DNA of 64,000 nucleotides, taken from NCBI GenBank assembly GCA_017562135.1, contig QEYB01000290.1, forward strand, positions 930,001-994,000, read 5' to 3'. Positions 37,240 to 49,765 of the stretch are shown here, piece by piece (position 1 is the stretch's first letter; each line of letters begins with the position of its first letter). Source of the DNA: Dipylidium caninum (Eukaryota > Platyhelminthes > Cestoda > Cyclophyllidea > Dipylidiidae). Under the pieces are notes generated by a model that ran no database searches, had not been told where the DNA came from, and saw only the letters and a program-made list of their open reading frames with translations. A program made the position numbers and the translations under genes.

Positions 37240-37617
37240 AGGAAACAGTCTCAATAATTGCTGAGCAAGTTTATTCGTGAGGACGATACGTGCCATTACC
37301 CACATCTCTTGGTTTTGATTGCTAACAGATTGGGGGGAGTAGTCTCGGGTTATCGAGTCCCAATCAGGACAAGTTAAACACAGGGGACGAGTCGGTTGCA
37401 CCGTTGGTTTTAAAATAATTCACTATGCCATAGCTTAGATTACTAGTAGAACGCGTTTCCGGGGCGTTCGAATGACAAGGTGTTCGGCTCTGTGGTTTGG
37501 AAGACTACCCATTGTCAAGTCTGGGCACCGTTGTGATGTTGGGACGGTGATCATTTCTACGCACTTGGTTGAGTACGTAGGTCGTGATCTGTTGGACCAA
37601 GAAAAGAGTCTCCCGAC

Positions 37618-38115
37618 TGATGGGTTTTGGCACTTGTTTTCTGTCATCACAATGCTTGCAGTGCGTAGAGGCAGCCTCGGTTATGAGCAAAGATTAGATT
37701 CACATTTTGTCCATTCCACTTGTGCAGCACCATACAATTTAGAACAGTAGAGCCAGTCCCCTTGTGGATTTCATGTCTTAGTTCAAAAAGTACTACGCTT
37801 CTTCAACTGCTCGACTAGCACAAGACCTCTAGACTATGTGATGATGCCTACACCACCCAGCTTCTTGACAAACTGACAGACAGCTGGTTGTTCTCCGCCG
37901 AAAGGGGACTAAACCTCAGACGAAGCGACAACTCAGCTCAACACAACCGGATGAATTACATTCTACCGTGGGTTCGGTGACTTGTCCGCCAGCAGCAGAG
38001 CAGACGGTTTTTTTGACACCATATCGCACAGGTGGCGAAGGTCCTGGTAAGGGGTTCATGTCTCCACACCGCTTCTCAGTCCTCGAATAAATCTCCCAAA
38101 CCCTACAGAGACGCG
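37618..38115 (+). repeat. unknown dispersed repeat, copy A
   Basis: This segment aligns by eye over its whole length with the reverse complement of 43455-44100. Shared blocks include tgatgggttttg, gcctcggtta, atgcctacaccacccagctt, aggggactaa and tgaattacattctaccgtgg against tgaattccattttactgtgg. Identity is roughly 60-75%, with small indels. No transposase, reverse transcriptase or tRNA-like head is recognised in it. Confidence 0.8.
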
Positions 38116-40263
38116 CCGTAAAAAGGCTGGTAGCATTTAACATCCCAACTTCACCGTGAGGATCTGGAAAATACAACTTATTAGTTTTGTCAAGTTGTAA
38201 AGCATATTTCAAGAAAATATAAAAAAGGCGGCTGAGGAAGTGTGGATTACTCCGATGGTACTCATTTTCTAATGATGGCGGAAGCAGTTGCGTTAACCTG
38301 CACTGCAGCAGGGAAGGTGGAGTTGTTGATGCAGTCTTTCCGACCCACACTCCCAATTTCGTTTTCCAGCTCGCCTGAAAACGAGAATTGGGGAAAGGAG
38401 AAGGGAGAGAAGAAGGTGGACTTTTAAGGTGGAAAGTGCACTTTTTTTTCACTACTGTTTCAACACTCCTCACCATGACTGGAGGAATGCAATGCGATGA
38501 ATTTCGACTTCCAATGATAGGCACGTTGAGCTGTTAAAGCGGAATGAGGTGGAGATGGCATAACATTGGACGATTCTCCTATGACCTGTTGGGACCCAAA
38601 TTTCCTCCCTCCTAATTAGGGATACTCGAGTTAGTAATGCAGGGTTGAAGTTGCCTTGTCGCCTTTGCACCACATCCTACTCTAGAAAGCATTTGTTGCG
38701 AGAAGGGAAAGCATGAAGGTGACAGATTTTGTCCGATAGTAGGGCTGGCGCGAATTTGTACAGTTACACAAATGGCATTCTCCTTTTTCATCTTTAAAAC
38801 GCTATGTTTTTGTTTGTTTTTTTTCCACCTAGCATGTCTCCCGAAATATTCTTCCACCGTCAGGCGAAGGTGTGTCTCTGACTGGAGTCTCCACGCTCAG
38901 TTTCTACACACTTCGACAATGAACAACGGTTGTTTTTATTCGCAACTAGACTTTTTACCATCATCCGGGTTAAATTGTCAGGGAGGAAACTGATGTTTGT
39001 TAAGAGATCTTGATAAATTACCCCAACTCGCCTGGAAGTAAGAATGTAAAACAATTAGGCAAAAAAAGAATAAGGAGGAGAATTGTTTAACGCAAAATCT
39101 AAATTAAAATTCGTGATCTCGGGTGGTGTTGTAATTTACTAAATTTTTTACAGAATATTTACTTTGCCACACTCTCCATCCACCTCAACTTGTCAGACGT
39201 GTATAGCGCAACCATGCAATTTTTTGTGTGATTTTGACTTACTTTCTAAGAATTCCTATTCTCATAGTTGCGAGGAGTGCCACATAAATGATGCACAAAA
39301 GTCTGTGGTCAGCCAAGTTTAGCTATTCATGAATAATGCTGACAGTGGAGTACGACAAAGCGCCAAGTAAGTGTGTAGTGCGAGAGTCAAATGGCAATGG
39401 CCAGGAGGTCCAGGCCCCTCCTTTATTACTACCGCTACATGCATAATGAAGGCAGGTAAGGAGGGAGCCAAGGGTGTCACAACTTTTAAGGCTTGAGAAG
39501 ACCATCCACAACTGTTAAGTTCACATCTGGTTGGCCAGACTTGGTGGGTACCTTGTGACAGCATCAGTGTCTGAGGGGAGGATCTACTCCTTCTAGTTTC
39601 TTCGTCTGTCTCAAACCCAAAACATCATATATACCGCTTTGAAATTGAAACAAGACCCCAACCACTGGTGAATTTGACAGTTGGTGGATAATAAATGACT
39701 TGGCTGCTTTCATTTCGTTAAGCTAATTGGGAAGGGGTTATAAATTTCTATAAGTGGGAAAAGTTGCCTTTGAGTGAAGAAAATGGTCTTGACTAGGGAG
39801 TTGAAATAAGCGCTCTGGGAGTGAGGTGCAAAGGAACTAAAAAAACCCTCACTATAATGCATCGTCAAAATTTACAATTCACTTTGACATAAAATGTCTT
39901 TAGAGCCGTTTCGTGCCCCAATTCATTAGAACAAATGAGGACCAAGAAAAGAATAGGCAGACCGGGAAAAGAAAATCGAGCAGACGGAATTTTGGATGCC
40001 AAGAAGACGCAAGTGGGATAATGAGCCAAACAATTTCAATAGCCTCATTAGCTTTCACATCTGAGTATTCACTCTTATATTATCTCACGCGTTTTAATGA
40101 CCACTGATTTGCCATCACCCATCACAATGGAAGCATTATAAGAATGCTGGGGTGTGGTCAGAAGAACCAAATTAATAAAAGTGTGTTGATTTCCGATTAA
40201 TATTAATCTAGATACACGCCATTTTTCTTTATTAGGGGGTTAAAATCTGAATATGGGCCTCGA
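38116..40263. other. spacer, no supported gene
   Basis: The longest open frame of the window (202 codons, 37916-38524, minus) crosses the end of repeat copy A. It is Ser/Pro-rich, has no known motif and is probably fortuitous. The other frames are short. Confidence 0.45.
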
Positions 40264-40587
40264 CCAATGAGGGCGGAGATGGCGAGCCAATCAAATTTCA
40301 GCATTTTTGCATGAACGTTATTCATTTTACTACTATTTGCAGATCATTTTGAGATTAAAGGGAAGTGGCTCACATACTTTTTGATCCAACACTCGCACAG
40401 TTGACAAGCACTACGGGTGGTGAAAAGGGACACGAATCCATGCCACTTGTAACCCATACGTTAATAATTCAATTGCAAGTCTCCTTTCCCCTCCCCTGCC
40501 ACACTCCCACCCCGCTGCTCTGAGAGTTTCATCTAACCAATGGGAACGTCGAAAAACACGGTGGTTGGACAACTTGAAGGTATATAA
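40264..40587 (+). promoter_or_regulatory. promoter of the small secreted-peptide gene
   Basis: CCAAT boxes lie at 40264-40268, 40287-40291 and 40537-40541. TATATAA at 40581-40587 is 60 bases before the ATG at 40647. A TTTGCAT half-octamer is near 40305. TATA boxes this clear are uncommon in the window. Confidence 0.6.
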
Positions 40588-40646
40588 GTTGAGGCTGATG
40601 AGAAGTGCTAACTAAAGAAACTTTTTTGGACGCCGAAAAGGGCAAC

Positions 40647-41074
40647 ATGCTTTCATTCAAACCGACATTCTTTTTCGTGGCCTTCTTTTGTGCCGTTGCA
40701 TTATTGACAGCTCCAGTTAGATCAATCAGTCTCTATGTGAGTATTTCGTTTAGAACAGCCTCAAATTACATTTCCTGCTATCGTAGAAGTGATCTACTTT
40801 CCCATTATCTGTTTATTTATTTACTTAGTTATTTGCATATCATCTGCTGTGTCATTTGAGCGGACGTAACGCACTAGTTTTCTGGCCTATAGTAGATTTC
40901 AGGTGACATTTGTCATATATGCATGCTATAAGTGCCAACCTACTGTAGGACGGCATTGAACCGGGCTTCGAGAACGAGGAGATGGTAGAAGTTCCCTACA
41001 GATTGATGAAAAAGTGGACGGATTTCAAGAAACGTTCGCTCCCCCGACGAGTTCTCATCCCCCACTCGGAGTAA
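40647..41074 (+). CDS. small secreted protein, candidate peptide precursor
   Basis: Two exons, 40647-40736 and 40949-41074, join in phase 0 (donor TAT|GTGAGT, acceptor ctgtag) to give 71 residues. Residues ~1-25 are a strong signal peptide (PTFFFVAFFCAVALLTAP). The mature part is short, has no cysteines and is charged. It contains dibasic or tribasic sites in LMKKWTDFKKRSLPRR that would suit prohormone convertases, releasing WTDF-like and C-terminal peptides. No glycine precedes the basic sites, so amidation is not predicted. A competing acceptor at 40901-40902 (atttcag) would give a different 18-residue tail. A neuropeptide or secreted effector role is inference. A possible ATTAAA signal is at 41150-41155. 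Confidence 0.5.
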
Positions 41075-41439
41075 TTAGTGCGAAGTGGAATACATGGTGC
41101 ATCTGACACTTTCCGCTTTCTGTCTGTACCTCCTATTACCTCGTCGTCAATTAAATAACTTTTACCTACACTTTCTTTACCCCTTCGGCCTCTTAAGTAG
41201 CAGACGGTTATGGGGAGCTCGATGGCACTTTTCAGGGGGAGATAGGTTGGAACCTGTGAAACGGGCATTTTTGTTTAATTTGCTATGTTGCGACTGAAGG
41301 GGAGACACGTTTGAATATGAACTAGAAATTTTTATTATATATAAATGTTAAAGGTCTTCCTCTACCCAATTTATGTATTTTTTTTTCCCGTGTTTGTACC
41401 TCATTTTATTATTTAATCTATACAACCTGGAAATAAAGC

Positions 41440-42430
41440 GCGATTTGCGCCTACTTTTCTTGTATGAGTTCAAAGTTATTTATAGCGCGGCACAAAAAGC
41501 TTCGAGAAGCATTAATGAGGCATTCGGATATGAATCCACTAATGAAAAGGAAATGCTCGGTGTCAGTTCTACAGATTTCTTTCCGGTAATTTGTAAATCG
41601 TCAGGAAGTCACGATGAAGACCACGGGTTCAGGTCGGAAACGAAAAGGGACAGTGGAGGACGATTATAGAATCCAATTTACATACAGAACTGTTCGTGAA
41701 CTTGGACATAAACCAGGAAGCAGCCAAACATACGGCTGTGTTAAAATAATGTCTACGAACAATGAGAAATTACAAAAATGCGATGCAACCGCAGTTGATC
41801 GACTGACCGGAAGAACACTTGGCTCCCTTCGCCGTATACTATTGTCACCGTTTTTGCACCGAACAATCACTTGTCATGAACATTGGATTTCGTATGATAA
41901 AGAAAAAGGAGCAATTAAGTGGATAGTTAAGAATGCACGCCCAGGAGGCACTACTAAGCCGAAATTCCGCCGAGATATTATGAATGACATGTGGGAGAAT
42001 CCCCAAGTAGTGATCCATTATTCCTTCCTTCGTGCAAAACCGTCAGGAGTCCCATTGTCATTTATGAGAAAGTCATGAAGAAAAAGCAACCGGCACTGCT
42101 CAATCGGTGCGGCACGATGTTGCCGCATGATGACAGTCCACGACGGTGACACCAAGCTTCAATCACCACTGACAGATAAAATAATTTCGCTACAACATGA
42201 AATTCTACTCCATCCTCCACATTCACCAGATGTTTCTCCGACCATTTGTTACCTTTTCGTAATTACGAACTATTTTTAAGGGCAAAAATACCTAATAACC
42301 AAAATGATGCCATAAAAGACTTCGAACTCCAACAATAGGGATTTTTCAAAAAAGCAGAAAGTCGTAGATAACGATGGAAATCATGTCGGAAGGACGTGAA
42401 AAATTGCGCTATATGTTTTCTACTGATTTT
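41440..42430 (+). mobile_element. decayed mariner transposase, longest copy
   Basis: Plus-strand frames carry, in order, FLYEFKVIYSAAQKASR and INEAFGYESTN (N-terminal helix-turn-helix), then RTVRELGHK. The catalytic start reads FLHRTITCHEHWISYDKEK, where the family has TGDEKW; the first catalytic Asp is replaced. EILLHPPHSPDVSPT follows. Several frameshifts separate them and no intact transposase remains. The tail matches that of the copy ending near 19080. Confidence 0.85.
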
Positions 42431-43454
42431 GAACAGGGTCAACTCGAAGCGCCGGTGACGGCATCTTGCTGACGCATCATCTTCCATTGAAGCACGCCCT
42501 ACAATGGCACAGCTGAAATGTCCATTGAGGTAAAACGAGGCGTAAATACCCCACCAGTGGTCTGCTCTCTCCACCTAACCTTTCCTTTCGAGCAGAAAGA
42601 GGAAGAAGACGAAAACAGCCAGCAATGTTCTACAGTCCCAAATTCTCCTACACATATACCTTGGATGGAACGCCCGTTGGTTTATCACAGTTTTCGGGTT
42701 CTTCGGAGTAGTTTCTCCATCCACTCATCCAACATTAAACATGGTGTTGTCAGGGTTGATAGCGATAGGATTGCAGCCAGCTTTACTGGCTTGTTTAGAC
42801 AAAATCGCAATTTCGAGTAAGAGGCTTTTGTATCACCACGCCAAGTTAGAATAGGCAATTCGTTCATCCACTCCAGTAAAGGAGGTGATTAACCTAAAAT
42901 CTCATCGTGCAACACCCTAAAAGAGATTGAACTAATGTGAGGATCCCCCTTTAATTAAGAAAATGAAATTAACGATGGATCGAGGCTATAAAAATGATAT
43001 CCCTTTCAGGAGAAGGGGAAGGCATCAAGGAGGACGGGAAGGCAGATGGCAAAGATATATTCGTTGGTTTTTTTTAAAAGTCTTCTATTGTATTATTTAT
43101 TTTCCAAATCGCGACCGCACATTTGGTGCGCTTGCGACAGGTATAAATTTTTAAAGAAAAGTTAGATGAGTTGTCACATTTAGCATACTCGTCCATGTCA
43201 TCAGAAGTGGCATTCCATCCCCTTAAAATGGCCCAACTTCATGCAACGGTTAATAATTCAAACATGACAAAAAAACTTCTAGTAGTCTGGGGATGTGTGA
43301 GTTTTATAAATTCACTTTTGGGGAATCAGTAGCGTCATATTAAAAATAGGATTCGATGAGGAAAGAGCGCGTTTAAAACTCTATCGTCCTTATTGTGTCT
43401 TTTGTCATGGGAAGAGAATTGAAGTGACAAGTGCGTCAGTGTAATAAAGCTACA
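42431..43454. other. spacer, no gene seen
   Basis: A short plus frame at 42518-42820 and a minus frame at 42263-42574 overlap and have no recognisable content. Confidence 0.45.
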
Positions 43455-44100
43455 GTTGTACACAGTCTCTACGATGCACCGGTGGAGGGATTGAGAGAAC
43501 ACTCGAGGAATGTAAAGACGTGATCTCCCTCACCGGATCCCGCACCACCTGTGCAATGTCGGTGTCACAAAATTGTCTAGTCGAGGTTATTGAGGCGACA
43601 CACATCCTGCACTGTAGCTGCTGGTGGATCGGTCGCGGAACCCACAGTAAAATGGAATTCATGCTGTTGAATTGAGCTGTCGCTGCCACAACAAGATGCC
43701 GAGGCAGCATGTGCCCGATTTGCCACTACGTCGCATGCTTAGTCCCCTCTTGGAGAAGAAGAGATCATCGGTCAAGTTTCGAGGGTCGTGTTGCCAAACA
43801 CGGATGTGATGGCGAGATCGACCTTCTCTCCATCAGTTTGTTATGAAGCTGGGTGGTGTAGGCATTATCGCGTGATCTAGAAGTCCTGTGCTAGTCTAGC
43901 AGTGGAAAAGGCGCTGTATTTTAGTATCAAGACATGGAATGCACTAGGGGATTGGCTTTACTGCTCTGGGTTGTGTAGTGCTGCACAGGTAGAATGGACA
44001 TTGTGATTCGAATATTTGCTTGTAACCGAGGCAAAAACATTCTTTGCCTTTATGTAATGCGAGCATTTTAAAGACAAACAGTCGGTGACAAAACCCATCA
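43455..44100 (-). repeat. unknown dispersed repeat, copy B (inverted)
   Basis: This is the inverted counterpart of copy A at 37618-38115, somewhat longer because of insertions. The two copies flank the secreted-peptide gene and the mariner fossil. Divergence suggests an old insertion, and coding capacity is not evident. Confidence 0.8.
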
Positions 44101-45905
44101 ATTGACAGTTTTTATCTTCTAACTCCTGCACACAAAGATTATTTACATTTGCGTTTCAATCCTTAGCAAACAGACTTGCAGAATGGCTGCATGTATCAGA
44201 TGAGAGGGGATTGATACCTCCAAATCCATTCCTTTTTGGGATGTCATTTTTCAAATATTCGTCGCTGGGGCCGTTGACGTGAAGGCAAACGTACTCGAAA
44301 ATCATGTTAATGTCAATTCCGATGATACCAGCTCTATTGACGGCACCTCACCGGAGGCTTTGACGTCATGGTAACGACTACCATGAGTGGTTCTGTTACA
44401 GCTTGTGTCAACTGACAAAAAAGGAATTAGTACTCCATAATTGACGCGTCGCCGTAGCTAATTGCTGACGCTTGTAATATGTGCCTTGAATTTTTTAGTA
44501 AACTACACTGTATTTTAGAAACCATGACGCCGAGCTTATCAATGAGAAAAATCTCATTGATTTGCTACGATATGACCAAGAGGTAAATCGGCATTGAATA
44601 GCTTAATGTACGTAAAAAGCAAACGAATTAAATTTTGATTCTCATCATTACGATTTCCTTCAAAGTATATGATTTATTTATTCATTATCAGCCTCCTTAT
44701 ATGATTCGATGGAGAATTTTACCCAGCATTCTGTTTAAAAGAAGCTGTTGATAAAAGACCAACAGAAAACCAATGAAATCTTTTCTCCTGGTTCGTAATC
44801 TTGAAGAAAAGTCAGAAAAGAGTCAGAAGAGTTCGGTCAGATTACGGACCCTACCAAAGAATAATGCAGTGTACTTAGTCACCAAAAGGGCTGTCTTAAT
44901 TGTAAGTTTCGATAAACTAATAACGAGTTTCCTTCTTTTGAAAGATACAGAACTCACATATAACAAATTTATATAATCAGAGGCAAAAATTACCTACACT
45001 GTGTTCTAACGAGTGAACCATGAATCTACATTTTGCCGTAATCTTATTTTACTTACTGTAAAATTGGTTCGGCCATGCCATAAGAAGTCTTCAGTCCTTT
45101 TAATGAATACCCACAATTACACAGCGCACCACTATTGACGAATCTGACAACTTCAGTAATAATGAGGACAGAATTTTCTTTTGTATGCATAACAGAACTA
45201 AGACGTGAACTCGGGAAAAATCATTAATAGCTTGATGAATACAATAATCTATACGTCAATTTTTTCGTTATTTAGGTTGAGATAAATCCCAAACTGAAGA
45301 AGAAAAATTTAAACCGTTTTTAGGCCGTCACCTGCTTGTCCATATTGGGGACGATAAATGTATCATAGGGGTATTATTGAACGCGGACATAGTGATGTGC
45401 CCTGGAAAATGTTGGGATTTTGATAGTAGTTAGGAACGAAAACTTGATTTAGCGGAAATGGAGTAGACAAACTACTCTTACAAAGCAGATGCCCGCGTAA
45501 TATTCTCTAGAGACTTCGTTGTGCCATACAGTTTAAGACTTCGCATAATCACAATTTACACTTGAGAATTGAGTGACATACGCTGTGATTGGTAGGGACG
45601 GCGGTGTAAAATATATCCTAATTCTTCTTTGTCATCTTCTAGTCATTTTATTATTTTACAGGTAAGGGGTAATTTCTATTGTAGTATCTTATTTATTTCC
45701 ACCAACATCCATACTGAATATGTGTTGATGAGTCAACAAAGGTCTTGTGAAAAAATAATTAATTACATAGCTATCGTAATAAGTGTTATGTGATTTTGTG
45801 TTGCTGATATTATTTCCTTTTGACAACCTTAACGTTCTTTTAATACGAAGCTTGATTGTTTTAATGGCTCAGTCCTGACTGCGTTCTTCGCCATTACCAT
45901 CGGAT
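44101..45905. other. spacer upstream of SF1
   Basis: It contains the SF1 promoter region and possibly an untranslated first exon. The short frames (for example 44773-44976, plus) are not recognised. Confidence 0.45.
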
Positions 45906-48285
45906 ATGAGCAAGCGAGCTTATTTGTGTATCACGGATGGCAGCGGTACGCACGAGTCAGTAATTAATGTTTCTTAGATTCAAAAAGCAATGATCCTAAC
46001 GCATGGGCCATAGTAAGACCCAGGAAGCGTCGTAGTCGATGGTCTAATGCGAATGATGACAAGACATATGTACCCGGAATGCCTACTCAGTTACCGCCAA
46101 ACCTAACTCCGGCCCAAGAGAAGATGTATATCTGTAAGTCCGGTACACTTTTATGTGCTCTTTTTAAGTACAACTACAAATAGAAGACATTACAAGACGC
46201 TTAAAGACTGGCGATTTGGGCATTCCGGCTAATCCTGAAGACAGGTTCGTTCTTGGCCTTGAGTATCTTTAATGCTTAATCTTTTGTCAACAGCAATGCG
46301 TTAAATTACTTTGTCTTCTCATGAATAGGCGATCAATAAGATATGGAGCGTTAGCTTTTTTGGGTAAACTCTGATATTAACACCTAACCTTGTTTTAGTC
46401 GAACCCCATCTTAGGTCAAAGCGCTGCTAGATTTCACACGAGATTGCATATGCGTAAGGTACGGAAATTAACGCATTGCTTTTCAGGAAACTCACTAAGT
46501 GTCCATTCAAATTATTTTTATTTTAAGGTCTCCGTCCCCTGAACCAGTTTACAGCAGTGATGGTAAACGCCTAAATACCCGTGAATACAGAACAAGAAAA
46601 ACAATGGAGGAAAATCGGCACAATTTTATTCAACAAATGATGGAATTAAATCCCGATTACAAACCTCCAATCGATTACAGGTATTATTTGGTTTCGTGCT
46701 CTATTCTTTAGGGCACCGCAAAATAAGATCACTGACAAGATATTCATACCGCAGGAAGATCATCCTCATATTAACTTCGTGGGGCTGCTCATTGGTCCAA
46801 GAGGAAATACATTGAAGGCTCTTGAAAAGGAGGTAAATCTTGGACTCTGTCCCGACTTCCTATTCGTGTGCATCCGGGTGATGATTTCTTGTACCATGTG
46901 CTTCATAGGTCTTCCATGATCGGTTCTCGCCGACCTTGTGGGAACCAAGTTTTTTTCCTGTAGATTGTTTTTAGTTTCATGTTTTAAATATGTCATATTT
47001 GCAAACGTTTTGATGCCCAAAGTAACTGTTGCTAAATTTTTGTATAGACTGGAGCGAAGATTATAATTCGTGGCAAAGGTTCCGTCAAAGACGGAAAATT
47101 GATTCGCCGAGACGGAATGCCTATTCCCGGTGAGGATGAACCTCTTCATGCTTTCGTTTCTGGTGCTACTCCAGAATCATGTCAAAAGGCAGTCGAGAAA
47201 ATCCAAAGTATCATCCGCCAAGGCATTGAAGTTCCTGAGGGTGAAAATGATCTGCGAAAGTCACAACTTCGAGAATTAGCTCTTTTAAACGGCACCCTGC
47301 GAGAACATGAAGGATTGGCGCGTCTGAGAGCTATGGCAGAAGCGCAAAATATCGCAACTAATAAAATCCAGTGTTCCATGTGTGGCGGTGAGTTGTGAAC
47401 ATTTTATTTGCTTCTCAAACTGACGGCAGTGCCTAAGGGTATGTGTTGTTTTATTAGGTTTCGGACATCTTGCATCTGATTGTAAACTACGCGATCCCTC
47501 CGTTACGATGGAGCAAATGGGTATTAATCCAATGGAAAGAGCTAAAATGGATAGCGAATATACTGCACTTATGGCTGAGTTAGGAGTGGGCTACGGCGGT
47601 GCTGGCGCTAATATGCCTCTCGGGGTTGGTAAGTTTTCTTCGAGGCTTGTTCCCACGTTTTTTTGTTTTAATTGAAAATTATTTTCTACCTAAATGCCTG
47701 AGTAATTGTGTTTCCTCAAGCACCCCCTGGTATGAGACCGGCACGGTCGGGTCCACCGAAGCAGCCACCACCTCCAGGTGTGGCCCCTGCGCCGGAGGAT
47801 GAAGGAAGTGAAGATAAGTCGGGTGGTCCTCCCGCCTCCGCTGCAGGACCGGTACCACCGCCACCTCCGCAAATGCCACCGCATGCAGCTGGCTGGGGAT
47901 ATATGGGAGGTCCTAATCCCAATGCTGCCTATCCTCCAGCTATGCCTCCTGGTGGGCCGCCTGGTGCTTACCCGGGTGGCCACTATCCCCCACCACCACC
48001 GCCTCCACCTCCAGGCCACCGCGGATATCAGGGATGGTACGGCCCTGGTCCCGGAGGGCCTTGGCCGCATATAGGTGGGCCAGGTATACTGTTTTTATGC
48101 TTTTTATGGTTTTGTGTAATTGATTATAGTATGGTTTCGTGACCATGGTATCCTTTTGCCTAGGAATGCCGCCGCGTCACATGGGTTATGGCGGTGGTGA
48201 CGGCGCCGATTATTGGGCTCAAACTGCTGGTTACGGTTATTGCCCGCCTCCACCACCACCTCCTCCCCCGGCCCCTGGTCTCTGA
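45906..48285 (+). CDS. SF1: splicing factor 1 (branch point-binding protein)
   Basis: Nine exons join in perfect phase: 45906-45945, 45978-46133, 46169-46244, 46528-46680, 46712-46832, 47048-47387, 47458-47628, 47721-48083 and 48164-48285. The product is 513 residues. SF1 binds the intron branch point and U2AF65 in the early spliceosome. The N-terminal RPRKRRSRW (W35) is the ligand motif for the U2AF65 UHM domain. RSPSPEPVYSSDGKRLNTRE is the conserved phospho-SPSP helix hairpin. The KH core shows NFVGLLIGPRGNTLK, with QUA2 after it (LRKSQLRELALLNGTLRE). One CCHC knuckle, CSMCGGFGHLASDC, lies near residues 291-304. The C-terminus is a Pro/Gly-rich tail of about 160 residues. Some introns are very short (31-70 bp). 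AATAAA is at 48372-48377. Ortholog identity is secure. Confidence 0.97.
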
Positions 48286-48371
48286 TTTGGCATGCTCTTG
48301 CTTCGATTGTGTATAGAGCACGACGGGGTGGTGCGCCCGGGTGCTAATTTTAATATTTTTGTGTGCGTGTC

Positions 48372-48377
48372 AATAAA
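48372..48377 (+). terminator. polyadenylation signal AATAAA
   Basis: It lies 86 bases after the SF1 stop codon. Confidence 0.65.
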
Positions 48378-49765
48378 TGATCAAGTGTGCGTTGTTACAT
48401 GTGGCTCTTTGGTGTATGGCGTTTATTTTTTGCGACTATTCAGGTATTGGGACCGGTGGGTGAGTGACTCGGGTTTGGTTCGTCGGAGGCCCTTCGATGA
48501 AGGGGGTGGTGGTGGAATTGGGCTGACACATACAGGAGCCGTTGGGGGAGGGGGGGTGTCTGGAGCGTGGGCCGTTAGATGTGGAAATGCGCACCGGGTG
48601 GACGCGCTCGTATTCATGCAAGATTCGTTAGTTGATGCTAAGTAGTTCTTTCCAGACGGATATAAATGTTCTGATCTCGTTGGGGTGAGTCGATGAGTTC
48701 TAATCAGAAGTCAGATGTAATGTCGGATTTCGGAAGAATGTCTTCAGGGTGTTGATTTTACAATATCGTAGGGAGGTACCTAGTAGGATTTACTACCGGC
48801 CCAAGTCGCGCCAGGTATATTTCTTGATGCTTTCAGCCACCGGGACCGTTTGTGTTGCTAAAATGTGTGAAAACGATATTTAGAGAACATGTTGTTCTAA
48901 TTTACTCATATTGATGCAGTTGCTGAATACTAAAAGCATCCACAGAATTAGTTTTGTAAACCTCAGATATGAAAAGAGACTTGGAGTCGAGAACTATTAG
49001 TACTTAGACAATTCTCAGGAGATAACCTAAGCCCTGGCTCACCCGATTAAGGTAATTGACTGCGTTCTATATTTTCTTCCTCTAATGCTTGATCGCGAGA
49101 CGGTGTCGTAGTGGACTCTATTTAGTGGGAAGAGAGAGAAATGGATAAGAGATTGGAAATCAACATATCTACGTAAAGCATGAAAGGGAGATTACGATCA
49201 GGCTTGAGTGTGGCCTCTTTCAGTTGGCCGCCTTCAGTGGATCCGATCCAGCTAAAATACACGTGAATGGAATAAGTGCACTTCCCCGTTAATTATTTTA
49301 CTTAGCATGCGTATAAATGCATGCTAAATCTACCGGGTAATACAATATGAAGGATCGAACAGATTAAGGCTGAGGAGTGACTCGGTGAAGAAAAAGAAAT
49401 TGATGCTATTTCTTTCAATCAACTCAAAATGCCTCAAACCAGTGAATGTATTCGTCTATACAACAAATCGCCAATTTGATTTGGACATATCTATGACGCG
49501 GAGTTTGTGTTCTGTGCTCACGAAGTGTTACTTCAATGCGACTGTCAGTGAAACAGCGACTATTTCTCTTCCATATCGAAGAGACAGATAACGACCAACC
49601 AGAAGAGTTCTTATAAATAAAATGAGTTCGAAGACAGTGGTAATTACCTACATTCAGCTCGACTTCTGCAGTCGAAATATGGAGTGTGATTAGTAATTCT
49701 CTTAAGCAATGAATTGACCTGAACTTAGTCTCCATGTCTACAGTGGTCTGAGAGTGGAGACTTAC
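48378..49765. other. spacer between convergent genes
   Basis: The last exon of the minus-strand PLAT gene should be here but I could not identify it. The final recognised exon ends at a good donor at 49765 in phase 2. The open frame at 48292-48645 is GT-rich low complexity just after SF1 and probably 3' flank. Confidence 0.4.

Noticed and set aside
37340..37376. A stretch resembling the hammerhead ribozyme core and stem II of schistosome satellite elements (gagtcccaatcaggac).
   Set aside because: The stem II-like part matches well from memory, but the essential CUGAUGA and GAAA core bases are changed and no stem I or III pairing was found. Probably chance, or a dead relic.
30391..37395. The 15-base string caggggacgagtcgg shared by 30391-30405 and about 37381-37395.
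   Set aside because: A 15-base match is expected about once or twice by chance in 64 kb, and the flanks do not align.
37916..38524. Longest open frame in the window, 202 codons on the minus strand.
   Set aside because: It runs antisense through the end of a dispersed repeat, has no motif, and its composition (Ser/Pro-rich, mixed hydrophobics) looks random.
47679..48146. Several long frames on both strands over the SF1 tail.
   Set aside because: They are shadows of the Pro/Gly-rich SF1 exon 8, whose GC-rich codons lack stops in other frames.
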